A DNA stretch of 64,000 nucleotides, from positions 3,934,501 through 3,998,500 of the forward strand of contig NZ_CP060713.1 in NCBI RefSeq assembly GCF_014395785.1. The letters are read 5' to 3'. This DNA is from Nocardioides mesophilus. GTDB taxonomy: Bacteria > Actinomycetota > Actinomycetes > Propionibacteriales > Nocardioidaceae. Of this stretch, positions 22,402 to 33,570 are shown one piece after another. The stretch's first letter is position 1; every line of letters begins with the position of its first letter. Position numbers and translations under genes: made by a program. The notes beneath the pieces were generated by a model. It did no database searches. It saw only the letters and a program-made list of their open reading frames with translations, and was not told the DNA's origin.

Positions 22402-24384
22402 GTGTCCGAGACCAGGGTCGTCGTCGTCGGCGCCGAGCAGCAGGACGAACGGACCGTGATCGCGGGCACCAAGGCGTGGGAGCTCTTCAGCGACGATCCC
22501 TCGGTGATCGTGGCGCGCGTCGGCGGTCAGCTCCGTGACCTCTCCTACGAGCTCGCGGACGGCGACGTCGTCGAAGGTGTCGCCAGCGACTCGCCGGACG
22601 GTCTCGCGGTCCTGCGGCACTCGACAGCCCACGTGCTGGCCCAGGCCGTCCAGGAACTCTTCCCCGAGGCGAAGCTCGGCATCGGCCCGCCGATCGAGAA
22701 CGGCTTCTACTACGACTTCGACGTCGAGACCCCGTTCGTGCCCGAGGACCTCGAGAAGATCGAGTCGCGGATGCGCAAGATCGTCAAGGAGGGCCAGAAG
22801 TTCGCCCGCCGGCCGGTCTCCGACGAGGACGCGCGCACCGAGCTCGCCGGCGAGCCCTACAAGCTCGAGCTGATCGCGCTCAAGGGGGCCTCGGACGGTG
22901 AGGCCGCCGAAGGAGCCGACGTCGAGGTGGGCGCCGGGGAGCTGACCATCTACGACAACCTGCGACGCGGCGGAGAGCTCGCCTGGAAGGACCTGTGCCG
23001 CGGTCCGCACCTGCCCACCACCAAGCGCATCCCGGCCTTCAAGCTGATGCGATCGGCGGCGGCGTACTGGCGCGGCGACGAGAAGAACAAGCAGCTGCAG
23101 CGGATCTACGGGACCGCCTGGGAGTCCAAGGAAGCGCTGGAGGCCTATCTGCACCGTCTCGAGGAGGCGGAGCGCCGCGACCACCGCAAGCTCGGGCGCG
23201 AGCTGGACCTGTTCAGCTTCCCCGACGAGCTCGGCTCCGGACTGCCGGTCTTCCACCCCAAGGGCGGGGTGGTCAAGCGGGAGATGGAGGACTACGTCCG
23301 CGCCCGCCACATCGAGGAGGGCTTCCAGTACGTCGGCACCCCGCACATCTCCAAGCAGGGGCTGTTCGAGACCTCCGGGCACCTGCCCTACTACGCCGAC
23401 ACCATGTTCCCGCCGATGGAGCTGGAGGGCAGCAGCTACTACCTCAAGGCGATGAACTGCCCGATGCACAACCTGATCTTCAGGTCGCGCGGGCGCTCCT
23501 ACCGCGAGCTGCCGCTGCGGTTCTTCGAGTTCGGCTCGGTCTACCGCTACGAGAAGTCCGGGGTGGTCCACGGGCTGACCCGGGTCCGGGGGATGACCCA
23601 GGACGACTCGCACTCCTACGTCACGCCGGAGCAGGCACCCGCCGAGATCAAGCACCTGCTGTCGTTCGTGCTCGGCCTGCTCAAGGACTTCGGGCTCGAC
23701 GACTTCTACCTCGAGCTCTCCACCCGCGACCCGCAGTCGGACAAGTTCATCGGCAGCGACGAGCAGTGGGCCGAGGCCACCCGGATCCTCGAGGAGGCGG
23801 CCACGGAGACCGGGCTGGAGCTGGTGCCCGACCCGGGCGGCGCCGCCTTCTACGGCCCGAAGATCTCGGTGCAGACCCGGGATGCCATCGGCCGCACCTG
23901 GCAGATGTCGACGATCCAGTACGACTTCAACCAGCCGGCCGGCTTCGGGCTGGAGTACCAGGCCGCCGACGGCACGCGTCAGCAGCCGGTGATGATCCAC
24001 TCCGCCAAGTTCGGCTCGATCGAGCGGTTCCTCGGCGTGCTCGTGGAGCACTACGCCGGCGCGTTCCCGCCCTGGCTGGCTCCGGTGCAGGTGGTCGCCA
24101 TCCCGATCGCGGAGCGGCACAACGACTACCTGCAGAAGGTGGCCGCGGAGCTGCGCGCCCAGGGGATCCGCGTCGAGGTCGACGAGTCCGACGACCGGAT
24201 GCAGAAGAAGATCCGCAACGCGCAGCTGCAGAAGGTGCCGTTCATGGTCATCGCGGGCGACCGCGACGTCGAGGAGAACGCGGTCTCCTTCCGCTACCGC
24301 TCCGGCGAGCAGGACAACGGGGTGTCGGTCTCCGACGCGATCGCCCGGGTGGTGGACGCGGTCCAGCGGCGGGTCCAGGTATGA
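22402..24384 (+). CDS. thrS: threonyl-tRNA synthetase
   Basis: Charges tRNA-Thr. 660 residues in class II layout: an N-terminal TGS-like domain, an editing domain with HSTAHVLAQ, and the catalytic core with AMNCPMHN (zinc Cys), [14 protein letters not shown] (motif 2), [16 protein letters not shown] and [11 protein letters not shown] (motif 3). The C-terminal HGTP anticodon domain ([17 protein letters not shown] to the end) is present. GTG 22402 with AGGAG nine bases upstream. Followed without gap by the HIT gene (ATGA overlap), opening an operon that carries PIM lipid genes. Confidence 0.97.
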   Translation: MSETRVVVVGAEQQDERTVIAGTKAWELFSDDPSVIVARVGGQLRDLSYELADGDVVEGVASDSPDGLAVLRHSTAHVLAQAVQELFPEAKLGIGPPIENGFYYDFDVETPFVPEDLEKIESRMRKIVKEGQKFARRPVSDEDARTELAGEPYKLELIALKGASDGEAAEGADVEVGAGELTIYDNLRRGGELAWKDLCRGPHLPTTKRIPAFKLMRSAAAYWRGDEKNKQLQRIYGTAWESKEALEAYLHRLEEAERRDHRKLGRELDLFSFPDELGSGLPVFHPKGGVVKREMEDYVRARHIEEGFQYVGTPHISKQGLFETSGHLPYYADTMFPPMELEGSSYYLKAMNCPMHNLIFRSRGRSYRELPLRFFEFGSVYRYEKSGVVHGLTRVRGMTQDDSHSYVTPEQAPAEIKHLLSFVLGLLKDFGLDDFYLELSTRDPQSDKFIGSDEQWAEATRILEEAATETGLELVPDPGGAAFYGPKISVQTRDAIGRTWQMSTIQYDFNQPAGFGLEYQAADGTRQQPVMIHSAKFGSIERFLGVLVEHYAGAFPPWLAPVQVVAIPIAERHNDYLQKVAAELRAQGIRVEVDESDDRMQKKIRNAQLQKVPFMVIAGDRDVEENAVSFRYRSGEQDNGVSVSDAIARVVDAVQRRVQV

Positions 24385-24944
24385 CCGATCCCGACGACAC
24401 CGGCCCGGACGCTTGGGTGCAGGACGGGGTGGGGGAGCCCGACGAGCTCGAGCGCCTGTGGACGCCGCACCGGATGGAGTACATCAAGGGCGTCAACAAG
24501 CCCACGCACGGCGAGGCGGGGGAGGACTGCCCGTTCTGCCGGATCCCCACGCTGCCGGACGAGGAGGGCCTGGTCGTGCACCGCGGCGAGACGTCGTACG
24601 CCGTGCTCAACCTCTACCCCTACAGCCCCGGGCACCTGCTGGTGTGCCCTTACCGGCACGTCGCCGACTACACCGACCTCACCCGCGAGGAGACCGTCGA
24701 GGTCGCCGAGCTGACCCAGACGGCGATGCGGGTGGTGCGCCAGGTCTCCGGGGCGCACGGGTTCAACATCGGCATGAACCAGGGCTCGGTCGCGGGCGCC
24801 GGGATCGCCGCGCACCTGCACCAGCACGTGGTGCCGAGGTGGGGCGGCGACCAGAACTTCATGCCGATCATCGGCCGCACCCGCGCGATGCCGCAGCTGA
24901 TGAGCGACACCCGCAAGCTGTTGTCCGACGCGTGGCCGGAGTGA
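24381..24944 (+). CDS. HIT-family nucleotide hydrolase/phosphorylase
   Basis: 187 residues. Zinc-site CPFCRI near residue 50, HIT signature [12 protein letters not shown] with the three-His active site near residue 147. The family cleaves dinucleoside polyphosphates such as Ap4A; tRNA synthetases make Ap4A, which suits its overlap with thrS. The extra N-terminal 35 residues are typical of the actinobacterial Ap4A-phosphorylase-like branch. Confidence 0.9.
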   Translation: MTDPDDTGPDAWVQDGVGEPDELERLWTPHRMEYIKGVNKPTHGEAGEDCPFCRIPTLPDEEGLVVHRGETSYAVLNLYPYSPGHLLVCPYRHVADYTDLTREETVEVAELTQTAMRVVRQVSGAHGFNIGMNQGSVAGAGIAAHLHQHVVPRWGGDQNFMPIIGRTRAMPQLMSDTRKLLSDAWPE

Positions 24945-24993
24945 CGCCTCCTCACTCCGGGCCGGCATCGCCACCGGCTAGCCTTCTCTCGCC

Positions 24994-25602
24994 ATGCTGA
25001 ACCGATTCCGTGACTTCTGGACCAAGGTCTTCTCGCCGCTCGCCCGGCTGCTCCTGCGTCTGGGGGTCAGCCCGGACGCGGTGACGGTGGTCGGCACCCT
25101 CGGGGTGGCGGCCGGCGCGCTCTGGTTCTTCCCGCGCGGGCAGCTGCTGGGCGGCGTGCTGTTCATCACCGTCTTCGTCTTCAGCGACCTGCTGGACGGC
25201 CACATGGCGCGGCTCTCGGGTACCTCCTCGAAGTGGGGGGCGTTCCTCGACTCCACCCTGGACCGGCTCGGCGACGCCGCCATCTTCGCCGGTCTCGTCC
25301 TCTACTACATGGGGCCCGGGGAGTCGGACACGTTCGCCGTGCTCGCGCTCTACTGCCTGGTGATGGGCTCGGTGACCTCCTACGCCCGGGCCCGCGCGGA
25401 GTCGCTGGGGATGCAGGCCAAGGGCGGCATCGCCGAGCGGGCGGACCGGCTGGTGGCGATCCTGGCCATGACCGGCCTCTCCGACATCTTCGACCTCCCG
25501 GTGCTGATCCCGATCACGTTGTGGCTGCTCGCGGCGGCCTCCACGGTCACGGTCGTCCAGCGGATCCTGCTGGTCCGTCGTCAGGCGACCGCGGCCCTCT
25601 GA
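24994..25602 (+). CDS. pgsA: phosphatidylinositol phosphate synthase (CDP-alcohol phosphotransferase)
   Basis: 202-residue membrane enzyme. Signature DG-x2-AR-x8-G-x3-D-x3-D is seen in DGHMARLSG followed by GAFLDSTLD near residue 70. Several hydrophobic helices follow. In actinobacteria this enzyme joins CDP-diacylglycerol with inositol phosphate to give the precursor of phosphatidylinositol and PIMs. The assignment over other CDP-alcohol transferases rests on the patA-pimA neighbours. Its TGA overlaps the next ATG. Confidence 0.92.
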   Translation: MLNRFRDFWTKVFSPLARLLLRLGVSPDAVTVVGTLGVAAGALWFFPRGQLLGGVLFITVFVFSDLLDGHMARLSGTSSKWGAFLDSTLDRLGDAAIFAGLVLYYMGPGESDTFAVLALYCLVMGSVTSYARARAESLGMQAKGGIAERADRLVAILAMTGLSDIFDLPVLIPITLWLLAAASTVTVVQRILLVRRQATAAL

Positions 25603-26531
25603 TGACAGGGCGGCAAGGGGGGCTGGCCCGGGCGCGCGCTGCCGTCGTCGACCAGGGAGCGGCCACCGGCTACGTCGCCGGCTGGCGCCTGGTGCGCCGG
25701 CTGCCGGAGCCGGTCGCCCGCAAGGTGTTCGCCCGGATCGGCGAGCAGATCCACCGTCGCGACGGCTCCGGCGTACGGCGGCTGCGGGAGAACCTGCGCC
25801 TGGTGTGCCCCGAGCTGGACCCCGAGGCGCTGGAGGCCCTGACCCGGGAGGGCGTCGGCTCCTACCTGCGCTACTGGTGCGAGGCCTTCCGGCTGCCCAC
25901 CTGGACGCCGCAGGAGCTGGTGCGGCGGACCGTCGTCGTCGACGAGCACCACCTGCGGGCGCCGCAACAGGCCGGCCAGGGCGTGGTCGTGGCGCTGCCG
26001 CACATGGCCAACTGGGACTGGGCCGGGGCCTGGGCGTGCGGCACCGGCATGCCGCTGACCACGGTGGCCGAACGGCTGAAGCCGGAGCGGCTCTACGACG
26101 AGTTCGTCGCCTACCGGGCCTCGCTGGGCATGGAGATCCTGTCGCTGACCGGTGAGCAGCCGGTGTTCGGCCCGCTGGTCAGCCGGCTCCGGGCCGGCCG
26201 GCTGGTCTGCCTGCTCTCGGACCGCGACCTGTCCCGCACCGGGGTCGAGGTCGACCTGTGCGGAGCGCCGGCCCGGATGCCGCGCGGCCCGGCGATGCTG
26301 GCCCGCGCCACCGGCGCGCCGCTGGTGCCGGCGACCCTGGCCTACCGGGGGGAGTGCCTGCAGATCACCTTCCACGAGCCGGTCCCGCACCGTAGCGGTC
26401 CCGACGGCGTCGCGCACATGATGCAAGGAGTGGCCGACGCCTTCAGCGCCGGGATCCACGCTGATCCGCAGGACTGGCACATGATGCAGCGCGTCTTCGT
26501 CGAGCATCTCTCGCCGCAGGAGCGACGGTGA
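25602..26531 (+). CDS. patA: phosphatidylinositol mannoside acyltransferase
   Basis: 309 residues of the LpxL/HtrB acyltransferase superfamily. Catalytic H-x4-D in LPHMANWDWAGAW near residue 132; DRDLSRTGVEVDLCG and PRGPAMLARATGAPLVPA are further family blocks. PatA adds a palmitoyl group to the mannose of PIM1 at the inner membrane. It starts in the TGATG overlap with pgsA and ends overlapping pimA (GTGA). Confidence 0.93.
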   Translation: MTGRQGGLARARAAVVDQGAATGYVAGWRLVRRLPEPVARKVFARIGEQIHRRDGSGVRRLRENLRLVCPELDPEALEALTREGVGSYLRYWCEAFRLPTWTPQELVRRTVVVDEHHLRAPQQAGQGVVVALPHMANWDWAGAWACGTGMPLTTVAERLKPERLYDEFVAYRASLGMEILSLTGEQPVFGPLVSRLRAGRLVCLLSDRDLSRTGVEVDLCGAPARMPRGPAMLARATGAPLVPATLAYRGECLQITFHEPVPHRSGPDGVAHMMQGVADAFSAGIHADPQDWHMMQRVFVEHLSPQERR

Positions 26532-27634
26532 GGATCGGCATCGTCTGTCCGTACTCCCTCGACACCCCCGGCGGGGTCCAGAACCACGTGAAGGACCTCG
26601 CGGAGGCGTTGCTGGCCCGCGGGCACCACGTGTCCGTGCTGGCCCCCACCGACGAGACCGACCTTCCGGCGTACGTCGTCCGCGCCGGCCGCGCCGTGCC
26701 GGTGCCCTACAACGGGTCCGTGGCGCGGGTCTCCTTCGGGCCGGTCGTCGCCGCCCGGGTCCGCCGGTGGCTCAAGGAGGGCGACTTCGACGTGCTGCAC
26801 CTGCACGAGCCGGCAACCCCGAGCATCTCGCTGCTGGCGTTGTGGGCGGCCGAGTGCCCGGTGGTGGCCACCTTCCACACCTCCAACGTCCGGTCCCGGG
26901 CCATGTCGGCCTCGGCAGCGATCCTGCGGCCCTCGATGGAGAAGGTGGCCGCCCGGATCGCCGTGTCCGAGCTGGCCCGCGAGATGCTGGTCAACCACGT
27001 CGGCGGCGAGCCGGTGGTGATCCCGAACGGCATCTACGTCGACGCCTACGAGCGGGCGGCGCAACGGCCGGACTGGCGCGGCAGCCAGGGCACGGTGGCC
27101 TTCGTCGGCCGGATCGACGAGCCCCGCAAGGGTTTCCCGCTGGCCGCCGAGGCGTTCACCCGGCTGGCCCGGGACCGGCCGGGGCTGCGGCTGCTTGTCG
27201 TCGGTGGCGGCGACACCGCCGCGGCGGGCGGGCTGTTCCCGCCGGAGGTGCGGGCCCGGGTCGACCTCCTGGGTCCCGTCCCGGACGCGGACAAGGCCTC
27301 CGCGCTGCGGACCGCCGACGTCTACGTGGCGCCCAACACCGGCGGGGAGAGCTTCGGGATCGTGCTGATCGAGGCGATGGCCGCCGGAACGGCGGTGCTC
27401 GCCAGTGACCTGCCGGCGTTCGCCCGCGTGCTCGAGGGCGGCCGGTACGGCGAGCTGTTCCGCTCCGAGGACGTCGACGACCTGGCCCGACGGCTCGGCG
27501 ACCTGCTCGACGACCCGGACCGCCGCGCCACGCTGACCGCGGCCGCCCGGGTCGGCGCCCGGCGCTACGACTGGTCGAGCGTGGCCGACCGGATCCTGCA
27601 GGTCTACGAGACGGTGACGGAGGCTGACCGGTGA
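26528..27634 (+). CDS. pimA: phosphatidylinositol mannosyltransferase
   Basis: 368-residue GT4 glycosyltransferase with GT-B fold. N-terminal glycine-rich loop in YSLDTPGGVQNHVKDLAEAL, HLHEPATPS, FHTSNVRSR and the C-terminal donor site GESFGIVLIEAMAAGTAV (EX7E). It transfers the first mannose from GDP-mannose to PI. Fully conserved neighbours patA and pgsA make the identity firm. Confidence 0.95.
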   Translation: MRIGIVCPYSLDTPGGVQNHVKDLAEALLARGHHVSVLAPTDETDLPAYVVRAGRAVPVPYNGSVARVSFGPVVAARVRRWLKEGDFDVLHLHEPATPSISLLALWAAECPVVATFHTSNVRSRAMSASAAILRPSMEKVAARIAVSELAREMLVNHVGGEPVVIPNGIYVDAYERAAQRPDWRGSQGTVAFVGRIDEPRKGFPLAAEAFTRLARDRPGLRLLVVGGGDTAAAGGLFPPEVRARVDLLGPVPDADKASALRTADVYVAPNTGGESFGIVLIEAMAAGTAVLASDLPAFARVLEGGRYGELFRSEDVDDLARRLGDLLDDPDRRATLTAAARVGARRYDWSSVADRILQVYETVTEADR

Positions 27635-28173
27635 TCGAGGAGGTCCTGGTCGTCCTGCTGGCGCTGCTGGTGCTGGTGACCGGCCTCTGGCTGAGCTGGA
27701 CCGCGCAGCGGCTGGACCGGATGCACCACCGCATCGACGTGGCGCGCGCCTCCCTGGAGAGCCAGCGGCTGCGGCGCTCGGCCACTGCGCTGGAGCTGGC
27801 CACCTCCGGCACGCTGGACCCGGTCCGGTCGCTGCTGCTGCTCGACGCCGCCGCCCGCGCCCGGGCGGCGCCCGCCGAGGAGTACGAAGCCGCCGAGTCC
27901 GACCTCTCCCAGTCGTTGCGCGCGGTGCTGGCCGACGAGCGGGAGGTCGCCTCCCTGCGCGAGGACCCCGCGGTGGAGCCGCTGCTCGCCGAGCTCGCCG
28001 TCGCCTGCCGCAAGCTCGAGCTGGCCCGCCGCTTCCACAACGACGTGGTGGTCTCCGCGCGGGCGCTGAGGTCGCGACGCCGGGTGCGTTGGCTGCGGCT
28101 CTCCGGCCGGGCCGGCCCGGTGCACAGCGTCGACCTGGACGACGTACCTCCCCGGGCGCTGGTCGCTGACTGA
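27631..28173 (+). CDS. LemA-like membrane protein, 180 aa
   Basis: One N-terminal membrane helix (VLVVLLALLVLVTGLWLSW) followed by a long helical cytoplasmic domain: RLDRMHHRIDVARASLESQ, then LARRFHNDVVVSARALRSRR, resembling LemA. The same slot after pimA in other actinobacteria holds a conserved membrane protein. Function unknown. Overlaps pimA by 4 bp (GTGA). Confidence 0.72.
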   Translation: MIEEVLVVLLALLVLVTGLWLSWTAQRLDRMHHRIDVARASLESQRLRRSATALELATSGTLDPVRSLLLLDAAARARAAPAEEYEAAESDLSQSLRAVLADEREVASLREDPAVEPLLAELAVACRKLELARRFHNDVVVSARALRSRRRVRWLRLSGRAGPVHSVDLDDVPPRALVAD

Positions 28174-28178
28174 TTCCG

Positions 28179-28206
28179 GCGGACTGAACCGGTTCGTTCG
28201 GTCCGC
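28179..28206. promoter_or_regulatory. hairpin ahead of pdxS
   Basis: GCGGACTGAAC pairs with GTTCGGTCCGC (one G-U) around CGGTTC. A second hairpin GCCACC/GGTGGC (28208-28228) holds TACGCT, a possible -10 box. It may end the PIM operon and start a separate pdxST transcript. Confidence 0.45.
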
Positions 28207-28293
28207 AGCCACCGTCTACGCTGGTGGCATCCCCTGGAACCGGGCGGCAGCACGCCGTCCGCCACCCGTACGACCCATGACGAGAAGGCCATC

Positions 28294-29235
28294 GTGACCG
28301 ACAGCACCACCGAAGCGCAGACGCCCGACACCACCGCCGCCCGACCGGACGCGGCAGCCACCGGGACCGCCGGGGTGAAGCGCGGCATGGCCGAGATGCT
28401 CAAGGGGGGCGTGATCATGGACGTGGTCACCGCCGAGCAGGCCAGGATCGCCGAGGACGCCGGCGCCGTCGCGGTGATGGCGCTCGAGCGCGTGCCCGCC
28501 GACATCCGCGCCCAGGGCGGGGTCTCCCGGATGAGCGACCCGGACATGATCGACTCGATCATCGAGACGGTGTCGATCCCGGTGATGGCCAAGGCGCGGA
28601 TCGGCCACTTCGTGGAGGCGCAGGTGCTCCAGAGCCTGGGCGTCGACTACATCGACGAGTCCGAGGTGCTGACCCCGGCCGACTACACCAACCACATCGA
28701 CAAGTGGGCCTTCACGGTGCCGTTCGTGTGCGGGGCGACCAACCTGGGCGAGGCGCTGCGCCGGCTGACCGAGGGCGCGGCGATGATCCGCTCCAAGGGC
28801 GAGGCGGGCACCGGCGACGTCTCGAACGCGGTCACCCACATGCGTACGATCCGCGGTGAGATCCGCCGGCTGCAGTCGATGTCGCCCGACGAGCTGTACG
28901 TCGCCGCCAAGGAGCTGCAGGCGCCCTACCACCTGGTCGCGGAGGTCGCGGCCGCCGGCAAGCTGCCGGTCGTGCTGTTCACCGCCGGTGGCATCGCGAC
29001 GCCCGCCGACGCGGCGATGATGATGCAGCTGGGCGCGGACGGCGTGTTCGTCGGCTCCGGCATCTTCAAGTCCGGCAATCCCGCCCAGCGCGCCGAGGCG
29101 ATCGTGAAGGCGACCACCTTCTTCGACGACCCGGACGTGCTCGCCAAGGTCTCGCGGGGCCTGGGCGAGGCGATGGTCGGGATCAACGTCGAGGAGATCC
29201 CGCAGCCGCACCGCCTCGCCGAGCGCGGCTGGTAG
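28294..29235 (+). CDS. pdxS: pyridoxal 5'-phosphate synthase lyase subunit PdxS
   Basis: 313-residue TIM barrel that condenses ribose 5-phosphate, glyceraldehyde 3-phosphate and ammonia to [22 protein letters not shown], the catalytic Lys in [14 protein letters not shown], and the phosphate loop [19 protein letters not shown] are clear. The N-terminal 25 residues are a low-complexity extension. Paired with pdxT 55 bp downstream. Confidence 0.97.
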   Translation: MTDSTTEAQTPDTTAARPDAAATGTAGVKRGMAEMLKGGVIMDVVTAEQARIAEDAGAVAVMALERVPADIRAQGGVSRMSDPDMIDSIIETVSIPVMAKARIGHFVEAQVLQSLGVDYIDESEVLTPADYTNHIDKWAFTVPFVCGATNLGEALRRLTEGAAMIRSKGEAGTGDVSNAVTHMRTIRGEIRRLQSMSPDELYVAAKELQAPYHLVAEVAAAGKLPVVLFTAGGIATPADAAMMMQLGADGVFVGSGIFKSGNPAQRAEAIVKATTFFDDPDVLAKVSRGLGEAMVGINVEEIPQPHRLAERGW

Positions 29236-29290
29236 GGGTCTCGAACCGGGGGCAACCGCGGAGAGCGGCGCAGACCGCGCCTACGATTGA

Positions 29291-29938
29291 GTGGTGGAGA
29301 GACCGACGATCGGAGTGCTCGCCCTGCAGGGCGACGTGCGCGAGCATCGCGCGATGCTGGAGCGCGCCGGTGCCGCCACCGTCGCGGTCCGCCGGCCCGA
29401 GGAGCTCGCCGGGCTCGACGGGATCGTGCTGCCCGGCGGGGAGTCGACCACGATCTCCAAGCTGGCCCGGACCTTCGGCCTGCTCGACCCGCTGCGCACC
29501 GCGTTGCGGCAGGGCCTGCCGGCCTTCGGCACCTGCGCCGGGATGATCATGCTGGCCGAGCACGTCGAGAACGGGGTCCCCGACCAGGAGACCTTCGGGG
29601 GTCTCGACGTCGTGGTCCGCCGCAACGCCTTCGGACGCCAGGTCGACTCCTTCGAGGCCGACCTCGACGTGGACGGCCTGGCCGACCGGTTCCACGCCCT
29701 GTTCATCCGCGCGCCGTGGGTGGAGAAGATCGGCGCCTCGGTCGAGGTGGTCGCGCGGATCGCCGCCGGCAATCGCCCCGAGGCGGTCGGTAGGATCGTC
29801 GCCGTCCGGCAGGGACACCTGCTGGCCACGTCATTCCATCCCGAGATCACCGGGGACCACCGGATCCACGCGTTGTTCGTGGACCTGGTCCGTGAAACGG
29901 TGCGGGCAGCAGGACCCGAGGACCACGAGCGGAAGTAG
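29291..29938 (+). CDS. pdxT: pyridoxal 5'-phosphate synthase glutaminase subunit PdxT
   Basis: 215-residue class I glutaminase. [20 protein letters not shown], nucleophile Cys in [10 protein letters not shown], and the His/Glu pair in [10 protein letters not shown]. It delivers ammonia to PdxS. Two GTG codons in a row (29291, 29294) can start it; no good Shine-Dalgarno is present. Confidence 0.96.
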   Translation: MVERPTIGVLALQGDVREHRAMLERAGAATVAVRRPEELAGLDGIVLPGGESTTISKLARTFGLLDPLRTALRQGLPAFGTCAGMIMLAEHVENGVPDQETFGGLDVVVRRNAFGRQVDSFEADLDVDGLADRFHALFIRAPWVEKIGASVEVVARIAAGNRPEAVGRIVAVRQGHLLATSFHPEITGDHRIHALFVDLVRETVRAAGPEDHERK

Positions 29939-29949
29939 GGGCACCACCG

Positions 29950-30717
<768 letters not shown>

Positions 30718-30834
30718 GCGGTTCCGGTCACCGGACCGCTCCTCGCAGGTGTGTCGTCCCGTCGGCCGGGGGTGCGGTCGTCTACCGTTGCGTGCGAACA
30801 GACGTTCGAGGAGCGGGCGCGACGAGGAGGCGGC

Positions 30835-31359
30835 ATGCGGGTGCTCGGCATCGACCCCGGCCTCACCCGGTGCGGCATGGGCGTCGTCGAGGGCGACGTC
30901 GGCCGGCCGCTGCGGCTCGTCGACGTCAATGTGCTGCGCACCTCCGCCTCGGTGCCGGTGGCGATCCGCCTGGTGACGATCGAGAAGGGCATCAACGCCT
31001 GGATCGAGGAGTACGAACCCGACGCGGTCGCCGTCGAGCGGGTCTTCGCCCGCTCCGACGTCAGCACGGTGATGGGCACCGCGCAGGCCAGTGGTCTGGC
31101 CCTCGTGGCCGCCGCCCGCCGGGGCATCCCGGTCGCCCTGCACACCCCCAGCGAGGTCAAGGCGGCCGTGAGCGGCAACGGCCGTGCCGACAAGGCCCAG
31201 GTGGGCGCGATGGTCGCTCGGTTGCTGCGGCTCGACGCCCCGCCCAAGCCGGCCGACGCCGCCGACGCCCTGGCCCTGGCCATCTGTCACATCTGGCGCG
31301 GAGGGGCCCAGGCGCGCATCGACGCCGCGGTCGCCGCCGCGGGGAGGAGAACGCCATGA
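30835..31359 (+). CDS. ruvC: crossover junction endodeoxyribonuclease RuvC
   Basis: 174 residues starting at ATG 30835 behind GAGGAGG. RNase-H fold with acidic catalytic residues in [22 protein letters not shown] and [11 protein letters not shown]. Resolves Holliday junctions held by RuvAB. Overlaps ruvA by 4 bp. Confidence 0.96.
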   Translation: MRVLGIDPGLTRCGMGVVEGDVGRPLRLVDVNVLRTSASVPVAIRLVTIEKGINAWIEEYEPDAVAVERVFARSDVSTVMGTAQASGLALVAAARRGIPVALHTPSEVKAAVSGNGRADKAQVGAMVARLLRLDAPPKPADAADALALAICHIWRGGAQARIDAAVAAAGRRTP

Positions 31360-31976
31360 TCGCCTTCGTCAACGGCACGGTCGCCTCGGTGGGCCTCGCC
31401 TCGGTGGTGCTCGAGGTGGGCGGCGTGGGGCTCGAGCTCCAGTGCGCGCCGAACACCCTGGCCACGTTGCGGATCGGGCACCGGGCGCAGCTCCCCACCA
31501 GCATGGTCGTGCGCGAGGAGTCGCTGACGCTGTTCGGGTTCCTCGACGACGACGAGAAGTCCGTCTTCGAGCTGCTCCAGACCGCCAGCGGCGTGGGGCC
31601 CAAGCTGGCGCAGGCCATGCTCGCCGTCCACTCACCCGACCAGCTGCGTCGGGCGGTGACCACCGAGGACGTCAAGACGCTGACCACCGTGCCCGGGATC
31701 GGCCAGAAGGGTGCCCAGCGGATCATTCTCGAGCTCAAGGACCGCATCGGGCCGCCCACCGGCTCGACCGGCGCGGCCGCGCCGGCCCATGCCCGGGACG
31801 CCGCCTGGCGAGAGCAGGTGCACGGCGGTCTGGTCGGGCTCGGCTGGTCGACCAGGGAGGCCGACAAGGCCGTCGAGGCGGTCGCGCCCGAGGCGCAGGC
31901 CGCTCGTGACGGCGGCGCCGAGCCGGACGTCGCCGCTCTGCTCCGGGCGGCCCTGCGGACGCTGAGCCGGGCATGA
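31356..31976 (+). CDS. ruvA: Holliday junction DNA helicase subunit RuvA
   Basis: 206 residues. OB-fold N-terminus ([20 protein letters not shown]), tandem helix-hairpin-helix motifs ([13 protein letters not shown] and [13 protein letters not shown]), and the C-terminal RuvB-binding domain after an Ala/Thr linker. ATGA overlaps on both sides tie it to ruvC and ruvB. Confidence 0.96.
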   Translation: MIAFVNGTVASVGLASVVLEVGGVGLELQCAPNTLATLRIGHRAQLPTSMVVREESLTLFGFLDDDEKSVFELLQTASGVGPKLAQAMLAVHSPDQLRRAVTTEDVKTLTTVPGIGQKGAQRIILELKDRIGPPTGSTGAAAPAHARDAAWREQVHGGLVGLGWSTREADKAVEAVAPEAQAARDGGAEPDVAALLRAALRTLSRA

Positions 31977-33112
31977 GCCGGATGCGCCACGAGCGCGGTG
32001 AGGCCGGGGTGCCGGGGCTGTCCGGGCTGCCGGGGGAGAACGACCTGAGTGCCGCCGAGCTGGAGTACGTCGAGAGCCGGGCGGTCGTGGCGGCCGAGGC
32101 GGAGGGTGACGAGCGCGCCGTCGAGGCGGCCCTGCGACCGCGTCGACTCGACGACGTCATCGGCCAGGACCGCGTGCGCGAGCAGCTGTCCCTGGTCCTG
32201 CAGGCCGCGCTGGGCAGGGACCGCGCCCCCGACCACGTGCTGCTCTCCGGGCCGCCGGGCCTCGGCAAGACCACCCTCGCGATGATCATCGCCGCCGAGA
32301 TGGGCAGCCCCCTGCGGTTGACCTCCGGTCCGGCGATCACGCACGCCGGCGACCTGGCGGCCATCTTGTCGGGCATGAACGACAACGACGTGCTGTTCGT
32401 CGACGAGATCCACCGGATGTCCCGGCCGGCCGAGGAGATGCTCTACATGGCCATGGAGGACTTCCGGGTCGACGTGGTGATCGGCAAGGGGCCCGGTGCC
32501 ACCGCGATCCCGCTGGAGATCCCCCCGTTCACACTGGTCGGCGCCACCACCCGGGCCGGGCTGCTGCCGGGTCCGCTGCGCGACCGCTTCGGCTTCACCG
32601 CGCACCTGGAGTTCTACGAGCCCGCCGAGCTCGACCTGATCGTGCGCCGCTCCGCGGGTCTGCTGGGGGTCGAGCTCACCGATGACGGCGCCGCGGAGAT
32701 CGCGTCGCGCTCGCGTGGCACGCCCCGGATCGCCAACCGGCTGCTGCGCCGGGTCCGTGACTACGCCCAGGTCCGCGCCGACGGGGTGGTCAGCCTCGAC
32801 ATCGCCCACCGCGCGCTCGACCTCTACGAGGTGGACCGGCTCGGTCTCGACCGGCTGGACCGTGCGGTCATCGACGCCTTGTGCCGCCGCTTCGGCGGCG
32901 GACCGGTCGGCCTCAGCACCCTGGCGGTGGCCGTGGGGGAGGAGCGGGAGACCGTCGAGGAGGTGGCCGAGCCGTTCCTCGTCCGGTCCGGGTTCCTGGC
33001 ACGCACCTCTCGCGGCCGCGTCGCCACTCCGGCCGCGTGGGAGCACCTGGGCCTCCGTGCGCCTGCAGGGTCGCCCTTCGCGACCGATCCGGGGTTGTTC
33101 ACCGAACCGTGA
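31973..33112 (+). CDS. ruvB: Holliday junction DNA helicase subunit RuvB
   Basis: 379 residues. AAA+ motor with Walker A GPPGLGKT, Walker B LFVDEIHR, sensor [18 protein letters not shown] and the C-terminal winged helix ([18 protein letters not shown]). The N-terminus is about 35 residues longer than the E. coli protein, common in actinobacteria. Confidence 0.96.
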   Translation: MSRMRHERGEAGVPGLSGLPGENDLSAAELEYVESRAVVAAEAEGDERAVEAALRPRRLDDVIGQDRVREQLSLVLQAALGRDRAPDHVLLSGPPGLGKTTLAMIIAAEMGSPLRLTSGPAITHAGDLAAILSGMNDNDVLFVDEIHRMSRPAEEMLYMAMEDFRVDVVIGKGPGATAIPLEIPPFTLVGATTRAGLLPGPLRDRFGFTAHLEFYEPAELDLIVRRSAGLLGVELTDDGAAEIASRSRGTPRIANRLLRRVRDYAQVRADGVVSLDIAHRALDLYEVDRLGLDRLDRAVIDALCRRFGGGPVGLSTLAVAVGEERETVEEVAEPFLVRSGFLARTSRGRVATPAAWEHLGLRAPAGSPFATDPGLFTEP

Positions 33113-33224
33113 CCTGCCGGCTCCGGGCTTCCTCCGGGCTGCCGGACCGCGGCCGTTACACTCGACCGTCGGCCACCCTCGGGTGTCGTGCCATGCCCGC
33201 AATACCCCTAGCTAGGAGTCGCTC

Positions 33225-33527
33225 GTGTCTGGTTGGGAGTCCCTTCTCCCGTTCGTCCTGATCGTGGTGGTCTTCTGGTTCCTGGTGGCTCGCCCCGCGC
33301 GCCGTCAGCAGCAGAAGCTCGCGGCGACGCAGGCGGGCATCGCCATCGGCTCGGAGGTCATGCTCGGCTCGGGGATCTATGGACGCGTTGCCTCGTTGGA
33401 CGAGGAGACCCTGCAGCTGGAGATAGCCCCGGGCACGCAGGTGAAGGTGGCCCGACAGGCCGTCGTACGCGTGCTCGAGCCGGCACCGCCGGAGTACCCG
33501 ACCAGTCCCGAGCAGCAGGACCAGTAA
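33225..33527 (+). CDS. yajC: preprotein translocase subunit YajC
   Basis: 100 residues, GTG start. One membrane helix (LLPFVLIVVVFWFLVARPARR), then the YajC core (LAATQAGIAIGSEVMLGSGIYGRVASL). Works with SecDF at the translocon. TACACT at 33157-33162 could be a -10 box for yajC-secDF. Confidence 0.92.
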   Translation: MSGWESLLPFVLIVVVFWFLVARPARRQQQKLAATQAGIAIGSEVMLGSGIYGRVASLDEETLQLEIAPGTQVKVARQAVVRVLEPAPPEYPTSPEQQDQ

Positions 33528-33570
33528 ACGTGTCCGGGCCGACGGTCCGGACCTGGAGGAGCGAGTAGCA

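Noticed and set aside
22237-24120. 627-codon minus-strand frame opposite thrS
   Set aside because: An antisense shadow of a highly conserved gene, typical of third-position GC bias; the protein has no recognisable domain. The same applies to other long antisense frames over ruvB, secD, relA, hisS and alaS.
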